Shown here piece by piece: positions 44,230-52,329 of a stretch of 64,000 nt of DNA. This DNA is from Pilimelia columellifera. GTDB lineage: Bacteria; Actinomycetota; Actinomycetes; Mycobacteriales; Micromonosporaceae. Numbering within the stretch: position 1 is the first letter of the stretch; the number at the start of each line of letters is the position of its first letter. Location: the NCBI RefSeq assembly GCF_039532605.1, contig NZ_BAAARY010000005.1:186001-250000 (forward strand), in the 5' to 3' direction. The position numbers and the translations under genes are program-made. A model generated the notes under the pieces. It saw only the letters and a program-made list of their open reading frames with translations, had not been told where the DNA came from and made no database searches.

Positions 44230-45282
44230 ATGTCCAACAGTTCCGCACACGAGCACGACGCCACCCCCGAGCAGCTGGTGCAGCGGGCGGCGCTCTTCGC
44301 CGACCTGGGCCGTTACGACGACGCCGTCGTCGAGCTGGGCGAGGCGTTGGCCGGACGGCCAGGTTTCGTCCCGGCGTTGACCCTGCTTGCCAGGGTTCAG
44401 CTGGCGGCCGAGCGTCCGGCGGAGGCGCTGACCGCCGCCGAGGACGCGATCGGAGCGTCCGGCGAGCCGCCGGCCGAGCTGGTGGGCGTCCGGGCGATGG
44501 CCCTTGTCGACCTGCGGCGTTTCGACGAGGCCGCCGCGGTGGCGGCCGGCCTGCTCAGCCGGGCGCCGGACGACCTGAGCTGCATGATCCTCGGCGCGGC
44601 GATCCTGGCCGAGTCCCGTAACGGCCAGGCCGCCTTGGACGCCGCCTGGCGGGCCGTCCAACAGGATCCGGACGCCGCCGACGCGCACCTCGTACTCGGC
44701 CTGGTCGCGGCCAGGCTGGGACAGTTCACCCTCGCCGAGCAGGCGTACCGCGAGGCGATCGAGAGGGACCCGCGGTTGGCGCGGGCGCACGAGGACATCG
44801 GCGTGATCCGGTTGGAACAACGCCGTTACGTGGTCGCCCTGGCCGATCTCGCGGACAGCGCCGCCGTGGGCGGCCTGGCCAGCTCCCGGGGCGCGGCCCC
44901 GGCGGGTTGGGCCGGCGGGCGTCCGCTGGACGCGCTGCGGCGGCTGATCTACCTGGCGGTGGGGTTCGACGTCATCGCGCCCACCCTGGTGGGGTACATG
45001 GTCGTCCGAAGCGGCGACACCGCACGGATGCTCGGCGCCGTCCTCGGTGGGCTCGGACTGGTGATCCTGTTCGGCGCCGGGGCGCGTCTGTCGCGGGCGT
45101 CCGGCCGGGAGGTGGCCGCCGCGCTTGGCGCCGACCGGCTGCTCCGCGCCGCCGTCGTCGGCGCGGCGCTTGGCCCGGTGGCGCTGCTGGCCTACGCGGC
45201 GACCGGGACGCCGTGGGCGCTGGCGGCCGGGCTGGCCGGCGGGTTCCTCGCGCTCGCCGCGGTGGCGGCGCCGAGGCGGTGA
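44230..45282 (+). CDS. TPR-repeat membrane protein
   Basis: A 350-residue protein starting MSNSSAHEHDATPEQL. Residues of about 10-215 are tetratricopeptide-type helical hairpins (FADLGRYDDAVVELGEAL, LGLVAARLGQFTLAEQAYR, EDIGVIRLEQRRYVVAL). Residues of about 235-350 hold four hydrophobic segments (LIYLAVGFDVIAPTLVGYMV, VLGGLGLVILFGAG and two near the end). It probably assembles proteins at the membrane. A specific role is unknown. It is convergent with the gene at 45288, only 5 bp away, without a terminator between. Confidence 0.78.
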   Translation: MSNSSAHEHDATPEQLVQRAALFADLGRYDDAVVELGEALAGRPGFVPALTLLARVQLAAERPAEALTAAEDAIGASGEPPAELVGVRAMALVDLRRFDEAAAVAAGLLSRAPDDLSCMILGAAILAESRNGQAALDAAWRAVQQDPDAADAHLVLGLVAARLGQFTLAEQAYREAIERDPRLARAHEDIGVIRLEQRRYVVALADLADSAAVGGLASSRGAAPAGWAGGRPLDALRRLIYLAVGFDVIAPTLVGYMVVRSGDTARMLGAVLGGLGLVILFGAGARLSRASGREVAAALGADRLLRAAVVGAALGPVALLAYAATGTPWALAAGLAGGFLALAAVAAPRR

Positions 45283-45287
45283 CGGGC

Positions 45288-45875
45288 TCAGCCCTGGCCG
45301 AAACCCACGACCTTCCCGTCGCGCAGTTCCAGGTTGATCCGGTTCTCCACGTACTCCCTGGTGACCGGGATGCTGACGCCGTCAACCTCCACGACCCGCA
45401 CGATCTTGTCATCGGCGCGTGCGGCGGCGTCGGCCTGCGTCAGCGTCATCCCGGTGAGGCCCAGCGGGTCCGTTCCAGCGTCGGGCCCGACAGCGGTCAC
45501 CGGCGTCTCCGTGCCTGGGGCGGGTTTGGTCATACCTACCGTGGTCTCCGGGCCGGGGAGGGGCCCGGCGACGTGCGGGCGGTTGACCGCGACAGACTCG
45601 GTGGCGGGCGTCTGGCCGCTGGAGGGCGCCGGCGCGTCGGCCGGGGCGAGCCACAGGGCGCCGGCGGTGGCGAAGGTGACGGCGCCGGCCACGGTGACGA
45701 AGCCCCACTGCGCCGGGCGGCCGCGCACCGCCCGCGCCACCGCCCGCGCGATCGCCGTGACCGACGGCGCGCCGGTCGGCTGGCTGACGGTCGGGGGGCC
45801 GGCGAGGGCTTGCGGGCCACTTGCCTGGACGGAGACGGTCGGCTGGGTCTGTCTGGTGGTGTCGTCGGCAGTCAT
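45288..45875 (-). CDS. Single-pass membrane protein of unknown function
   Basis: A 195-residue protein: a Thr/Pro-rich cytoplasmic N terminus, a short basic helix (IARAVARAVRGRP), one membrane segment (57-78), a Pro/Thr-rich outer linker and a C-terminal domain ending with EYVENRINLELRDGKVVGF. I do not recognise a family. The ATG at 45875 begins MTADDTTRQ. This start codon and the first five codons form one arm of a perfect 18-bp inverted repeat, so translation starts inside a strong hairpin. Longer starts exist in frame up to 45989 but have no RBS. Confidence 0.65.
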   Translation of the reverse strand: MTADDTTRQTQPTVSVQASGPQALAGPPTVSQPTGAPSVTAIARAVARAVRGRPAQWGFVTVAGAVTFATAGALWLAPADAPAPSSGQTPATESVAVNRPHVAGPLPGPETTVGMTKPAPGTETPVTAVGPDAGTDPLGLTGMTLTQADAAARADDKIVRVVEVDGVSIPVTREYVENRINLELRDGKVVGFGQG

Positions 45876-45899
45876 GACGGTATGACTGCCGACGACACC
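45858..45899. other. Perfect 18-bp inverted repeat spanning a start codon
   Basis: GGTGTCGTCGGCAGTCAT (45858-45875) and its exact reverse complement (45882-45899) flank a 6-nt spacer GACGGT. The left arm is the first six codons of the 45288-45875 gene. The right arm is an inverted copy, so the same six codons (MTADDT) also read outwards on the plus strand. In the mRNA the AUG is the first base of the 3' arm. An 8-codon frame, GTG at 45900-45898 to TGA, overlaps the start as ATGA. Confidence 0.85.
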
Positions 45900-45948
45900 G
45901 CGCCGTTCCCCATACGGTGGCGTTCGTCGATCGACAGGGCGTTGCCGG

Positions 45949-47118
45949 CTACTCCGGGCGGCGGTTCCAGGTCCAGGCGTATGCCTCATCTTCGCAGGCC
46001 AGCGCGGGTCCGCACAGGTCCAACGGCCGGAACGTGTCGACCATGACGGCCAGCTCGTCGAAGAAGTCCATGCCGATCGAACGCTCTACCGCGCCGGGCT
46101 GCGGGCCGTGGGTGAAGCCGGACGGGTGCAGCGAGATCGAGCCCTGCTCGATGCCGGAGCCGCGTCGGGCCTCGTAGTTGCCGCCGGTGTAGAACATCAT
46201 CTCGTCGGAGTCGACGTTGTGGTGGTTGTACGGCACGGGGATCGCCAGCGGGTGGTAGTCGACCTTGCGGGGAACAAACGAGCAGATGACGAAGTTCGGG
46301 CCCTCGAACGTCTGGTGCGCCGGCGGCGGCTGATGGATACGTCCGGTGATCGGCTCGAAATCGTGGATCGAGAACGCCCACGGGTAGAGCATGCCGTCCC
46401 AGCCGACGACGTCGAACGGGTGGTTGACGTAGGTGTGTTTCGTCCAGCCGCGGCGGTGCTGGACGAGCACCTCGACGTCGGTCTCGTCGACCTGGATCAG
46501 CTCCTGCGGGCCGCGGATGTCGCGCTCGCAGTAGGGGGAGTGCTCCAGGAACTGTCCGCGCTTGGACAGGTACCGCCGGGGCGGCCCGATGTGCCCGGTC
46601 GCCTCGATGGCCAGGACGCGGGTGGGCGCGGCGCCGGTGGGGACGACCCGATAGATCACCGAGGTGGGAATGATGACGTAGTCGCCGGCGCCGACGTCCA
46701 TGACGCCGAAGCTCGACTCGATTCGGGCCGTGCCGGCCTCGATGTAGAGGCACTCGTCGCCGACGGCGTTGCGGTACAGCGGCGAGGCGGTGTCGGCGGT
46801 GACGTACGAGATTTGGATGTCGTCGTTGGCGAGCAGGCGCTGGCGGCCCAGAACGGCGTCGACGCCGGTAGCGTCCAGCTTGTGGGTGACCAGGTGGCGC
46901 GGCTTGAGCGGCAGGTTCGGTGTGCGGTTCCACGCCGTGGGCTGGAACGCCTCGGCGGCGCTGATGGCGGTGGGCGCGTGGCGGTGGTAGAGCAGGGACT
47001 GGTCGGAGGAGAAGCCCTCCTGGCCCATCAGCTCCTCGGCGTACAAGCCGCCTTCGGGTCTGGGGAACTGGACGTGCCGTTTGGACGGCACCTCACCGAC
47101 GCTGCGGTAGTACGGCAT
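45949..47118 (-). CDS. hmgA: Homogentisate 1,2-dioxygenase
   Basis: HmgA opens the ring of homogentisate to maleylacetoacetate with O2 and Fe(II) in tyrosine and phenylalanine degradation. The 389-residue chain starts MPYYRSVGEVPSKRHVQF, fixed by GGAGG upstream of ATG 47118. The cupin-fold signatures are HPFDVVGWDGMLYPW, the HNVDSDEMMFYTGG metal-ligand region and HPSGFTHGPQPG. The gene is divergent (119 bp) from the unknown protein gene at 47238 and fahA, and the gap holds a 15-bp palindrome that may be the pathway operator. Confidence 0.93.
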   Translation of the reverse strand: MPYYRSVGEVPSKRHVQFPRPEGGLYAEELMGQEGFSSDQSLLYHRHAPTAISAAEAFQPTAWNRTPNLPLKPRHLVTHKLDATGVDAVLGRQRLLANDDIQISYVTADTASPLYRNAVGDECLYIEAGTARIESSFGVMDVGAGDYVIIPTSVIYRVVPTGAAPTRVLAIEATGHIGPPRRYLSKRGQFLEHSPYCERDIRGPQELIQVDETDVEVLVQHRRGWTKHTYVNHPFDVVGWDGMLYPWAFSIHDFEPITGRIHQPPPAHQTFEGPNFVICSFVPRKVDYHPLAIPVPYNHHNVDSDEMMFYTGGNYEARRGSGIEQGSISLHPSGFTHGPQPGAVERSIGMDFFDELAVMVDTFRPLDLCGPALACEDEAYAWTWNRRPE

Positions 47119-47180
47119 CGCTCGCCTCCGGATCGCGGTACGGGAGTGAGCGGCCCGACGGCGCCGGCCGTCCGGGATGT

Positions 47181-47195
47181 GTCCGATAATCGGAC
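47181..47195. promoter_or_regulatory. 15-bp palindrome in the hmgA divergent promoter
   Basis: GTCCGAT-A-ATCGGAC is a perfect 7-bp inverted repeat around a single A, centred 70 bp upstream of hmgA and 50 bp upstream of the 47238 gene. A third half-site-like TTGTCCG lies 6 bp to the right. The size and symmetry suit a dimeric regulator, with the Lrp-type gene at 57272 beside hpd a candidate. Confidence 0.6.
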
Positions 47196-47237
47196 GTTGT
47201 TGTCCGCTCTCTGTAGCGTCTACTAAGTTCTCTGTCT

Positions 47238-48143
47238 GTGTCAACGTCGCGCACCAACGCCGTCCCGGACGCCGCCGCCACCCCCGCGCCGCCCCGTCGG
47301 CCCATCCCCGCCATGCTGGCCGGGCTCGTCGACGACGCCGCGGTGTTCCCGCCCGGGAGCGCCCCGCTGCCCGCCGCCGTCACCGGACACCGCGTCTACC
47401 GCGCCGCCTGGTACGCCGACCTCGTCGGCCCGTTGCTGCTGCCCGCCTCGGCGCTCACGGCCGCCGCCGACCTGCTGCAACCCGACGAGACTGTGGAGAT
47501 CGGCCTCGTCGGCGACACCGGCCTCGGCGCGCTACCTGGCGCTCTCGACAACGCCGATCCCCGGCTGCGGGTGCGTCAGGTCGAGATCCCGGTGGCCAAA
47601 CGCGGCGAGGACCCACAGCCCGGACTGGCTACCCTGACCGACGCGCTCAGGGCCCGCGCCGGCCTGCTCGGTTACGCCGAGATCCCGCTGGCCACCGGTC
47701 TGCTGCGGGCGCTGGACACCGTCGCCGCCGCCCGCGCCGGCGGACTGCCGGTCGCCCCCAAGTTCCGCACCGGGGGCCTTGCCGCCGAACTGTTCCCCAC
47801 CCCGGTCGAGCTGGCCGCGGTCATCTGCGCCTGCCGCGACCGCGGGCTGCCCTTCAAGCTCACTGCCGGACTGCACAACGCCCTACGGCACACTGACCCC
47901 GAGACCGGGTTCACCCACCACGGATTCCTCAACGTCCTGGTGGCCGCCGCGCTGGCCTGTCGCGGTGGGGAGGTCGACGAGATCGCCGAGGTGCTCGCCG
48001 GCACGGACCCCGCCCCGTTGGCCGCCGCGATCAACGACCATCTTGGCGGCGAACGTCCGCTGTGGGTGGGCTACGGCTCGTGCAGCGTCATCGAACCGCT
48101 GGACGACCTCATCGCGCTCGGACTCATCGAGCGCCCCGCCTGA
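47238..48143 (+). CDS. Conserved protein of unknown function between hmgA and fahA
   Basis: A 301-residue cytoplasmic protein. After a Pro/Ala-rich start come AMLAGLVDDAAVFPPGSAPL, AAWYADLVGPLLLPAS, VRQVEIPVAKRG, LGYAEIPLATGLLRAL, PVAPKFRTGGLAAELFPTPVEL, FKLTAGLHNALRHTD and THHGFLNVLVAAALA. The alternation of strands and helices suggests a TIM-barrel-like fold, with Lys-Phe-Arg and His-rich loops at the mouth. I know such sequences as actinobacterial hypotheticals but cannot name a function. It precedes fahA by 20 bp, so it is co-transcribed with the last enzyme of the tyrosine pathway. The isomerase step of that pathway is otherwise unassigned here. Confidence 0.75.
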   Translation: MSTSRTNAVPDAAATPAPPRRPIPAMLAGLVDDAAVFPPGSAPLPAAVTGHRVYRAAWYADLVGPLLLPASALTAAADLLQPDETVEIGLVGDTGLGALPGALDNADPRLRVRQVEIPVAKRGEDPQPGLATLTDALRARAGLLGYAEIPLATGLLRALDTVAAARAGGLPVAPKFRTGGLAAELFPTPVELAAVICACRDRGLPFKLTAGLHNALRHTDPETGFTHHGFLNVLVAAALACRGGEVDEIAEVLAGTDPAPLAAAINDHLGGERPLWVGYGSCSVIEPLDDLIALGLIERPA

Positions 48144-48163
48144 CCCGTACGAGAGGAACACCC

Positions 48164-49360
48164 ATGCTTGACCTGACCGGCCCGTACGGGATCCACCACC
48201 TGCCCTACGGCGTCTTCGCCCACGACGACGAGGCGCCCCGGGTCGGGGTGCGCATCGGCGACGACGTGCTCGACCTCGCCGGCGTCGAGGCCGTCGGTCT
48301 CATCGACTCCGCCGGGGCGTTCGGCGCCCCCACCCTCAACCCGTTCCTGGCCCAGGGGCGCGCCGCCTGGGCGGCAGCCCGCGCCCGGATCACCGAACTG
48401 CTGCGCGACCAGTCCGACCGTCTCGACGGCCTGCTGCACCCGGTCGCCGAGGTGACCCTGTCCATGCCGTTCGCCGTCGGGGACTACGTCGACTTCTACT
48501 CCTCCGAGCACCACGCGACGAACCTGGGCAAGCTGTTCCGGCCCGGCGCCGAGCCGCTGCTGCCGAACTGGAAGCACCTGCCGATCGGCTACCACGGCCG
48601 CTCCGGCACCGTCGTGGTGACCGGCGCCGACATCGTCCGGCCGTGTGGGCAGCGCAAGGCGCCCACCGACGAAGCCCCGTCGTTCGGGCCGTCGACTCGC
48701 CTGGACATCGAGGCCGAGCTGGGCTTCGTCGTCGGCGTGCCGACCGGGCTCGGCCAGCGGGTCAGCGTCGACGACTTCGCCGAGCACGTCTTCGGCGTGG
48801 TGCTGGTCAACGACTGGTCCGCCCGGGACATCCAGGGCTGGGAGTACCAGCCGCTCGGCCCGTTCCTGGGCAAGTCGTTCGCCACCTCGGTGGCCGGCTG
48901 GGTGACCCCGCTGGACGCGCTCTCCGCCGCCTGGGTCGAGCCGCCGGCCCAGGAGCCGGCCGTCCTGCCGTACCTGACCGGCAGCGTCAACCAGGGCCTG
49001 GACATCACCATGACCGTCGAGTGGAACGGCACGGTGGTGTCCCGCCCGCCGTTCGCGCCGATGTACTGGACGCCGGCCCAGCAGCTCGCCCACCTGACGG
49101 TCAACGGCGCCTCGGTCCGCACGGGCGACCTCTACGCCTCCGGCACCGTATCCGGACCCGACCGCGACCAGTGGGGCTCGTTCATCGAGCTGACCTGGGG
49201 TGGCGCGGAGCCGGTCACGGTCGGCGAGGACAAGGCCGAGCGGACCTTCCTGCGCGACGGGGACACCGTGACCATCACCGCCGCCGCTCCCGGACCGGAC
49301 GGCACGGTCATCGGTCTCGGTGAGGTGACCGGCACGATCCTGCCCGCGATCGGGGGCTGA
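48164..49360 (+). CDS. fahA: Fumarylacetoacetase
   Basis: FahA hydrolyses fumarylacetoacetate to fumarate and acetoacetate. The 398 residues from ATG 48164 (GAGAGGA upstream) begin LDLTGPYGIHHLPYGVF. The FAH core motifs are DFYSSEHHATNLG, IGYHGRSGTVVV (catalytic His-Arg region), LDIEAELGFVVG (metal-binding Glu) and NDWSARDIQGWEYQPLGPFLGKSF, cited here as separate blocks. It ends with GEVTGTILPA. The gene is downstream of and close to the unknown protein gene, forming a two-gene operon divergent from hmgA. Confidence 0.94.
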   Translation: MLDLTGPYGIHHLPYGVFAHDDEAPRVGVRIGDDVLDLAGVEAVGLIDSAGAFGAPTLNPFLAQGRAAWAAARARITELLRDQSDRLDGLLHPVAEVTLSMPFAVGDYVDFYSSEHHATNLGKLFRPGAEPLLPNWKHLPIGYHGRSGTVVVTGADIVRPCGQRKAPTDEAPSFGPSTRLDIEAELGFVVGVPTGLGQRVSVDDFAEHVFGVVLVNDWSARDIQGWEYQPLGPFLGKSFATSVAGWVTPLDALSAAWVEPPAQEPAVLPYLTGSVNQGLDITMTVEWNGTVVSRPPFAPMYWTPAQQLAHLTVNGASVRTGDLYASGTVSGPDRDQWGSFIELTWGGAEPVTVGEDKAERTFLRDGDTVTITAAAPGPDGTVIGLGEVTGTILPAIGG

Positions 49361-49415
49361 TCCCGCTAGCGTGGTCCTCGGCCCGGCGCAGCGACCGGGC
49401 CGAGGAGGCTGCCCG

Positions 49416-49898
49416 ATGTCGACGACCGTCGTCACCCAGTTCGTGGCCGCGCCCGCAGACCGGGTCTGGGGCCTGCTCGTCGACCTCGGGTCGCGCTCCG
49501 CATGGCTGTCGACCGTGGACGCTGTGGAGTTGGTGACCCCGCCGCCGTTCGCCGCCGGGGCGATCTGGCGCGAGACCCACCGGATGCCCGAAGGCGACCC
49601 GGTCGCCGAGGAGTTCCATGTCGAGTCCTGCGAGCCCGGGCGCCGGTTCGTGGTCACCTCGCCCGGGCGGGGCGCCGACTACCGCACCACCTACGCCGTC
49701 ACGCCGGTGACCGCGGGGCGGCACCGGGGCGGGACGCTCGTCGCCGTTGAGCAGGAGGGACACCCCCGTAGCCGGGGCGGTCGGGTGCTTGAGGTGGTCC
49801 TCGGGGGGCTTGCGGCGCGTACCGCCGAGGGCGCGATCCGGCAGGAGCTGGCGGACCTCGCGGCCGCCGCCGAGTCCGCCGGAAGCCGGCGCCGTTGA
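49416..49898 (+). CDS. SRPBCC-fold (polyketide cyclase/dehydrase-like) protein
   Basis: A 160-residue protein with the START/Bet v1-like pattern: VVTQFVAAPADRVWGLLVDL, WLSTVDAVELV, GAIWRETHRM, EEFHVESCEPGRRFVV and YRTTYAVTPV, then a long C-terminal helix. These proteins bind hydrophobic ligands in a cavity; most are binding or chaperone-like. ATG 49416 follows GAGGAGG. It lies 55 bp after fahA and may be co-transcribed, but no role in tyrosine breakdown is implied by sequence. Confidence 0.8.
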   Translation: MSTTVVTQFVAAPADRVWGLLVDLGSRSAWLSTVDAVELVTPPPFAAGAIWRETHRMPEGDPVAEEFHVESCEPGRRFVVTSPGRGADYRTTYAVTPVTAGRHRGGTLVAVEQEGHPRSRGGRVLEVVLGGLAARTAEGAIRQELADLAAAAESAGSRRR

Positions 49899-50199
49899 CG
49901 TGAGGCGGCCTGCCTCTGGTGGCGAACGTCTCATGTATACAGCGATCTTCGTCATTGGCTGTCGGCTATCGGGCACCAAATCCCTCTCATGTCGACTAGC
50001 GTTCCTGTTCATCGAGCTGTCGACCATCTTCAATTGTCCGTCCCGCGAGCACGCGCGTCTGACGATGCTCCAGTCCGAACGTCGGGTGTCCGGAGTGATG
50101 CGTGGGCGTGGAAGTTCCGAAACGTCGGTCGACGGCGCTACCGGGACAGCCATCCGGATCCCGGTCCGGGCGACATCGACGTGAGAAGGAAGAGCGCAG
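49899..50199. other. Intergenic region before the ALF/ricin-lectin gene
   Basis: About 300 bp without a gene. It contains CTCATG-rich, AT-richer sequence around 49930-50035 that probably holds the promoter of the downstream secreted protein. A weak 5-bp hairpin (GAGGC-GGCCT-GCCTC) follows the SRPBCC stop. Otherwise I see nothing in it. Confidence 0.45.
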
Positions 50200-52233
50200 T
50201 TGACTACCCCTCTGAATAGGTTGTTCGCCGCATCGGTCATGTCCGCATCAATGATCACTGGTTTGGCGGTGGCGCCGGGCGTCGCCGCCGCGTCCCCACT
50301 CGGCACGGCAGGTGCGCAGCTCGACGCCTCGACCGAGGCGAAGAAGAAGGCCGCGGCTGTCATCGGCTGGACGGTCGACGGCGAGGCTGGGCTGCCCGAC
50401 AGAGAGTTCCTCACGATCCTGTGGGAGAAGGCTCACGAGAGCTACAACGCCGCCGTCAAGGCCAAGGCGCGCGAGGCGCTCGATGACAAGATCGACCCGG
50501 CCGGCGCCGCGGCACGGTTCATCGAGTCCGGGATCCACGCCGCCAACGAGGCGGACGTCGAGCGGCGGACCAGGCGCGTCGAACTGGATCGGCAACGGCT
50601 GGGCGCGGCGATGGCGGTGGGCTGGATTCCGGCCAACGACGGCGACCGGCAGACGATGTTGTCCGCCAGCCTCGCCGGTTTCGTCCGTTCTCTCGGGCAA
50701 CGCGCCGAGGCGGGAAGCTTCGCCCGGGCTGCGGCCGAAGCGGCGCAGGAGGACGGCGCCACCGACAAGGACCTTCTGGCGCTCATCGCCACCGGGTTCG
50801 GTGAAGCCGCGGCGAAGGACCGCGAGAAGAAGATCGCGGACGGGAAAGCCGACGAGGTGCAGAAGCAGGAGGCTGAGCGTCTTCGGGACGGTAAGCGGTC
50901 CGCGATCGTCGTGGCGCTTCAGCGCGCGGCGACGCCGTACGAGGTGAACGACCTGGCCGTCCGGGAGTTGATCTACAAGATCAAGACTGAGGCAACGGGG
51001 CGGTCGGTCAAGGTCGCCGCCAACAACGCCTACCTCGGCGACGGCCCCGCGGAGTGGGAGACCTTCGTCTTCGTCGGAGTGCACCTGGCGCGCGCCGCCG
51101 ACCTCGACGAACGGGACCGCGCGGACGCGGCGGCCACCGAGCGACAGATCCGCGAACTCCTCACGAACGCCGTCCGCGACCGGTACCAGCCGGCGATGGC
51201 GCGGGCGGCCAAGGAGGCGCTCGGCAGCAGCATCAAGGAGCGTGAGCTCTTCCTCATCGACGGTGTCGAGGACGCCGCCGCCCAGGACCGCGTCCAGCCC
51301 GGCGGCGGCAAGACGGTCCTGCTCCAACTGGCCGGCGCCGGGCGGTGCGTGCAGGTCATCGGCGCGGTGGACAAGCCGGACGTCGGTGGGAACGCCGCCG
51401 GCGCGAGGATGGAGTTGGGCGACTGCGCCGACCCGGAAACCCGCCAGCGCTGGACGCTGGTGGCGGTCGCCGGCAGCAAGTTCAAACTGCGCGCCGCCTC
51501 CAACTCGAAGATGTGCGCTGAGGTGCCCCAGGCATCGATCGACACCCGCAACGCCGAGATCGCCCAGGCCGTCTGCGGAGACGCCCCTGCCCAGCAGTGG
51601 AAGTTCACACCCCGGGCAGACGGCACGTACGAGCTGGTCAACGTCGCCAGCGGGAAGGTCATCACGCCCAGGGGCGGCAAGTCCGACCGGGGCACCAGGA
51701 TCGTGCAGGATAACAGCAGCCAGGCGCGCTACCAGCAGTGGCGACTCATCGATCCGACCCACGTCATCGGCGCGATGAGTCCGCCGGAGGGCGTCGTCCG
51801 GGTCAAGGCTCAGCAGGCGAGGCGCTGTCTCCAGCCGGTGGGCCCGATCGACAAGCCGAACGCCGGCGGGCTTGCCGTCGGCGCCCCCATGGAGATCCGG
51901 GACTGCGGCTCCGGGAAATCGCAGACCTGGGAGGCTGAGTCGATCCAGGGTAACCAGTTCGCGCTGGTCAACCGGGCCTCCAGCCTCTGCCTGAACGTGT
52001 CGGGATCACGGATCGACGACGGCATCGTCCCGATCCAGGCCAGGTGCAACACCGCGCCCGCGCAGATGTGGGTGCTCATGGCCACGACCGACGGTTTCCG
52101 CCTCCGTAGCGCCCTGCACGGCAAGTACCTCGAAGCCAAGGAGGGCTGGACCGCCAACGGCACTCCGGTGCAACAGTGGGGTTTCAGCACCGAGATGCGG
52201 CAGTGGTGGCAGGCCGTTCCGGTGACAGACTGA
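50200..52233 (+). CDS. Secreted ALF-repeat protein with two ricin-type beta-trefoil lectin domains
   Basis: A 677-residue exported protein. A TTG start at 50200 after AAGGAAG gives a signal peptide of about 31 residues (ending GVAAAS). Residues of about 45-360 are four helical ALF-type repeats of roughly 70 residues (VKAKAREALDD, FLTILWEKA, ELFLIDGVEDAAAQD). Two ricin B-type trefoils follow (about 367-528 and 530-677), with QxW motifs QRW, QQW, QQW, QTW, QMW and QQW. The trefoils should bind glycans; the ALF part is common in actinobacterial secreted and toxin-like proteins. No catalytic domain is present. It stands alone and ends at a strong terminator. Confidence 0.82.
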   Translation: MTTPLNRLFAASVMSASMITGLAVAPGVAAASPLGTAGAQLDASTEAKKKAAAVIGWTVDGEAGLPDREFLTILWEKAHESYNAAVKAKAREALDDKIDPAGAAARFIESGIHAANEADVERRTRRVELDRQRLGAAMAVGWIPANDGDRQTMLSASLAGFVRSLGQRAEAGSFARAAAEAAQEDGATDKDLLALIATGFGEAAAKDREKKIADGKADEVQKQEAERLRDGKRSAIVVALQRAATPYEVNDLAVRELIYKIKTEATGRSVKVAANNAYLGDGPAEWETFVFVGVHLARAADLDERDRADAAATERQIRELLTNAVRDRYQPAMARAAKEALGSSIKERELFLIDGVEDAAAQDRVQPGGGKTVLLQLAGAGRCVQVIGAVDKPDVGGNAAGARMELGDCADPETRQRWTLVAVAGSKFKLRAASNSKMCAEVPQASIDTRNAEIAQAVCGDAPAQQWKFTPRADGTYELVNVASGKVITPRGGKSDRGTRIVQDNSSQARYQQWRLIDPTHVIGAMSPPEGVVRVKAQQARRCLQPVGPIDKPNAGGLAVGAPMEIRDCGSGKSQTWEAESIQGNQFALVNRASSLCLNVSGSRIDDGIVPIQARCNTAPAQMWVLMATTDGFRLRSALHGKYLEAKEGWTANGTPVQQWGFSTEMRQWWQAVPVTD

Positions 52234-52246
52234 GTCCACTCGGCGA

Positions 52247-52291
52247 CTGGGTCAGGGACGCGATGATCGTCTGATCGCGGCCCTGACCCAG
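52247..52291. terminator. Terminator between the lectin protein and fumarase genes
   Basis: An 18-bp stem with one mismatch (CTGGGTCAGGGACGCGAT against ATCGCGGCCCTGACCCAG) and a 9-nt loop. It starts 13 bp after the lectin-protein stop and 38 bp from the end of the convergent fumarase gene, so it may act in both directions. Confidence 0.8.
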
Positions 52292-52329
52292 TTCCTACAT
52301 GGGCTGCGGCGACCCGTCGGGCCGCCGCC

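Noticed and set aside
45882..46046. Plus-strand frame starting with the mirrored MTADDT codons
   Set aside because: It begins with the inverted copy of the neighbouring gene's start but soon becomes Arg-rich antisense of hmgA, so it is not a gene; the repeat itself is kept as a finding.
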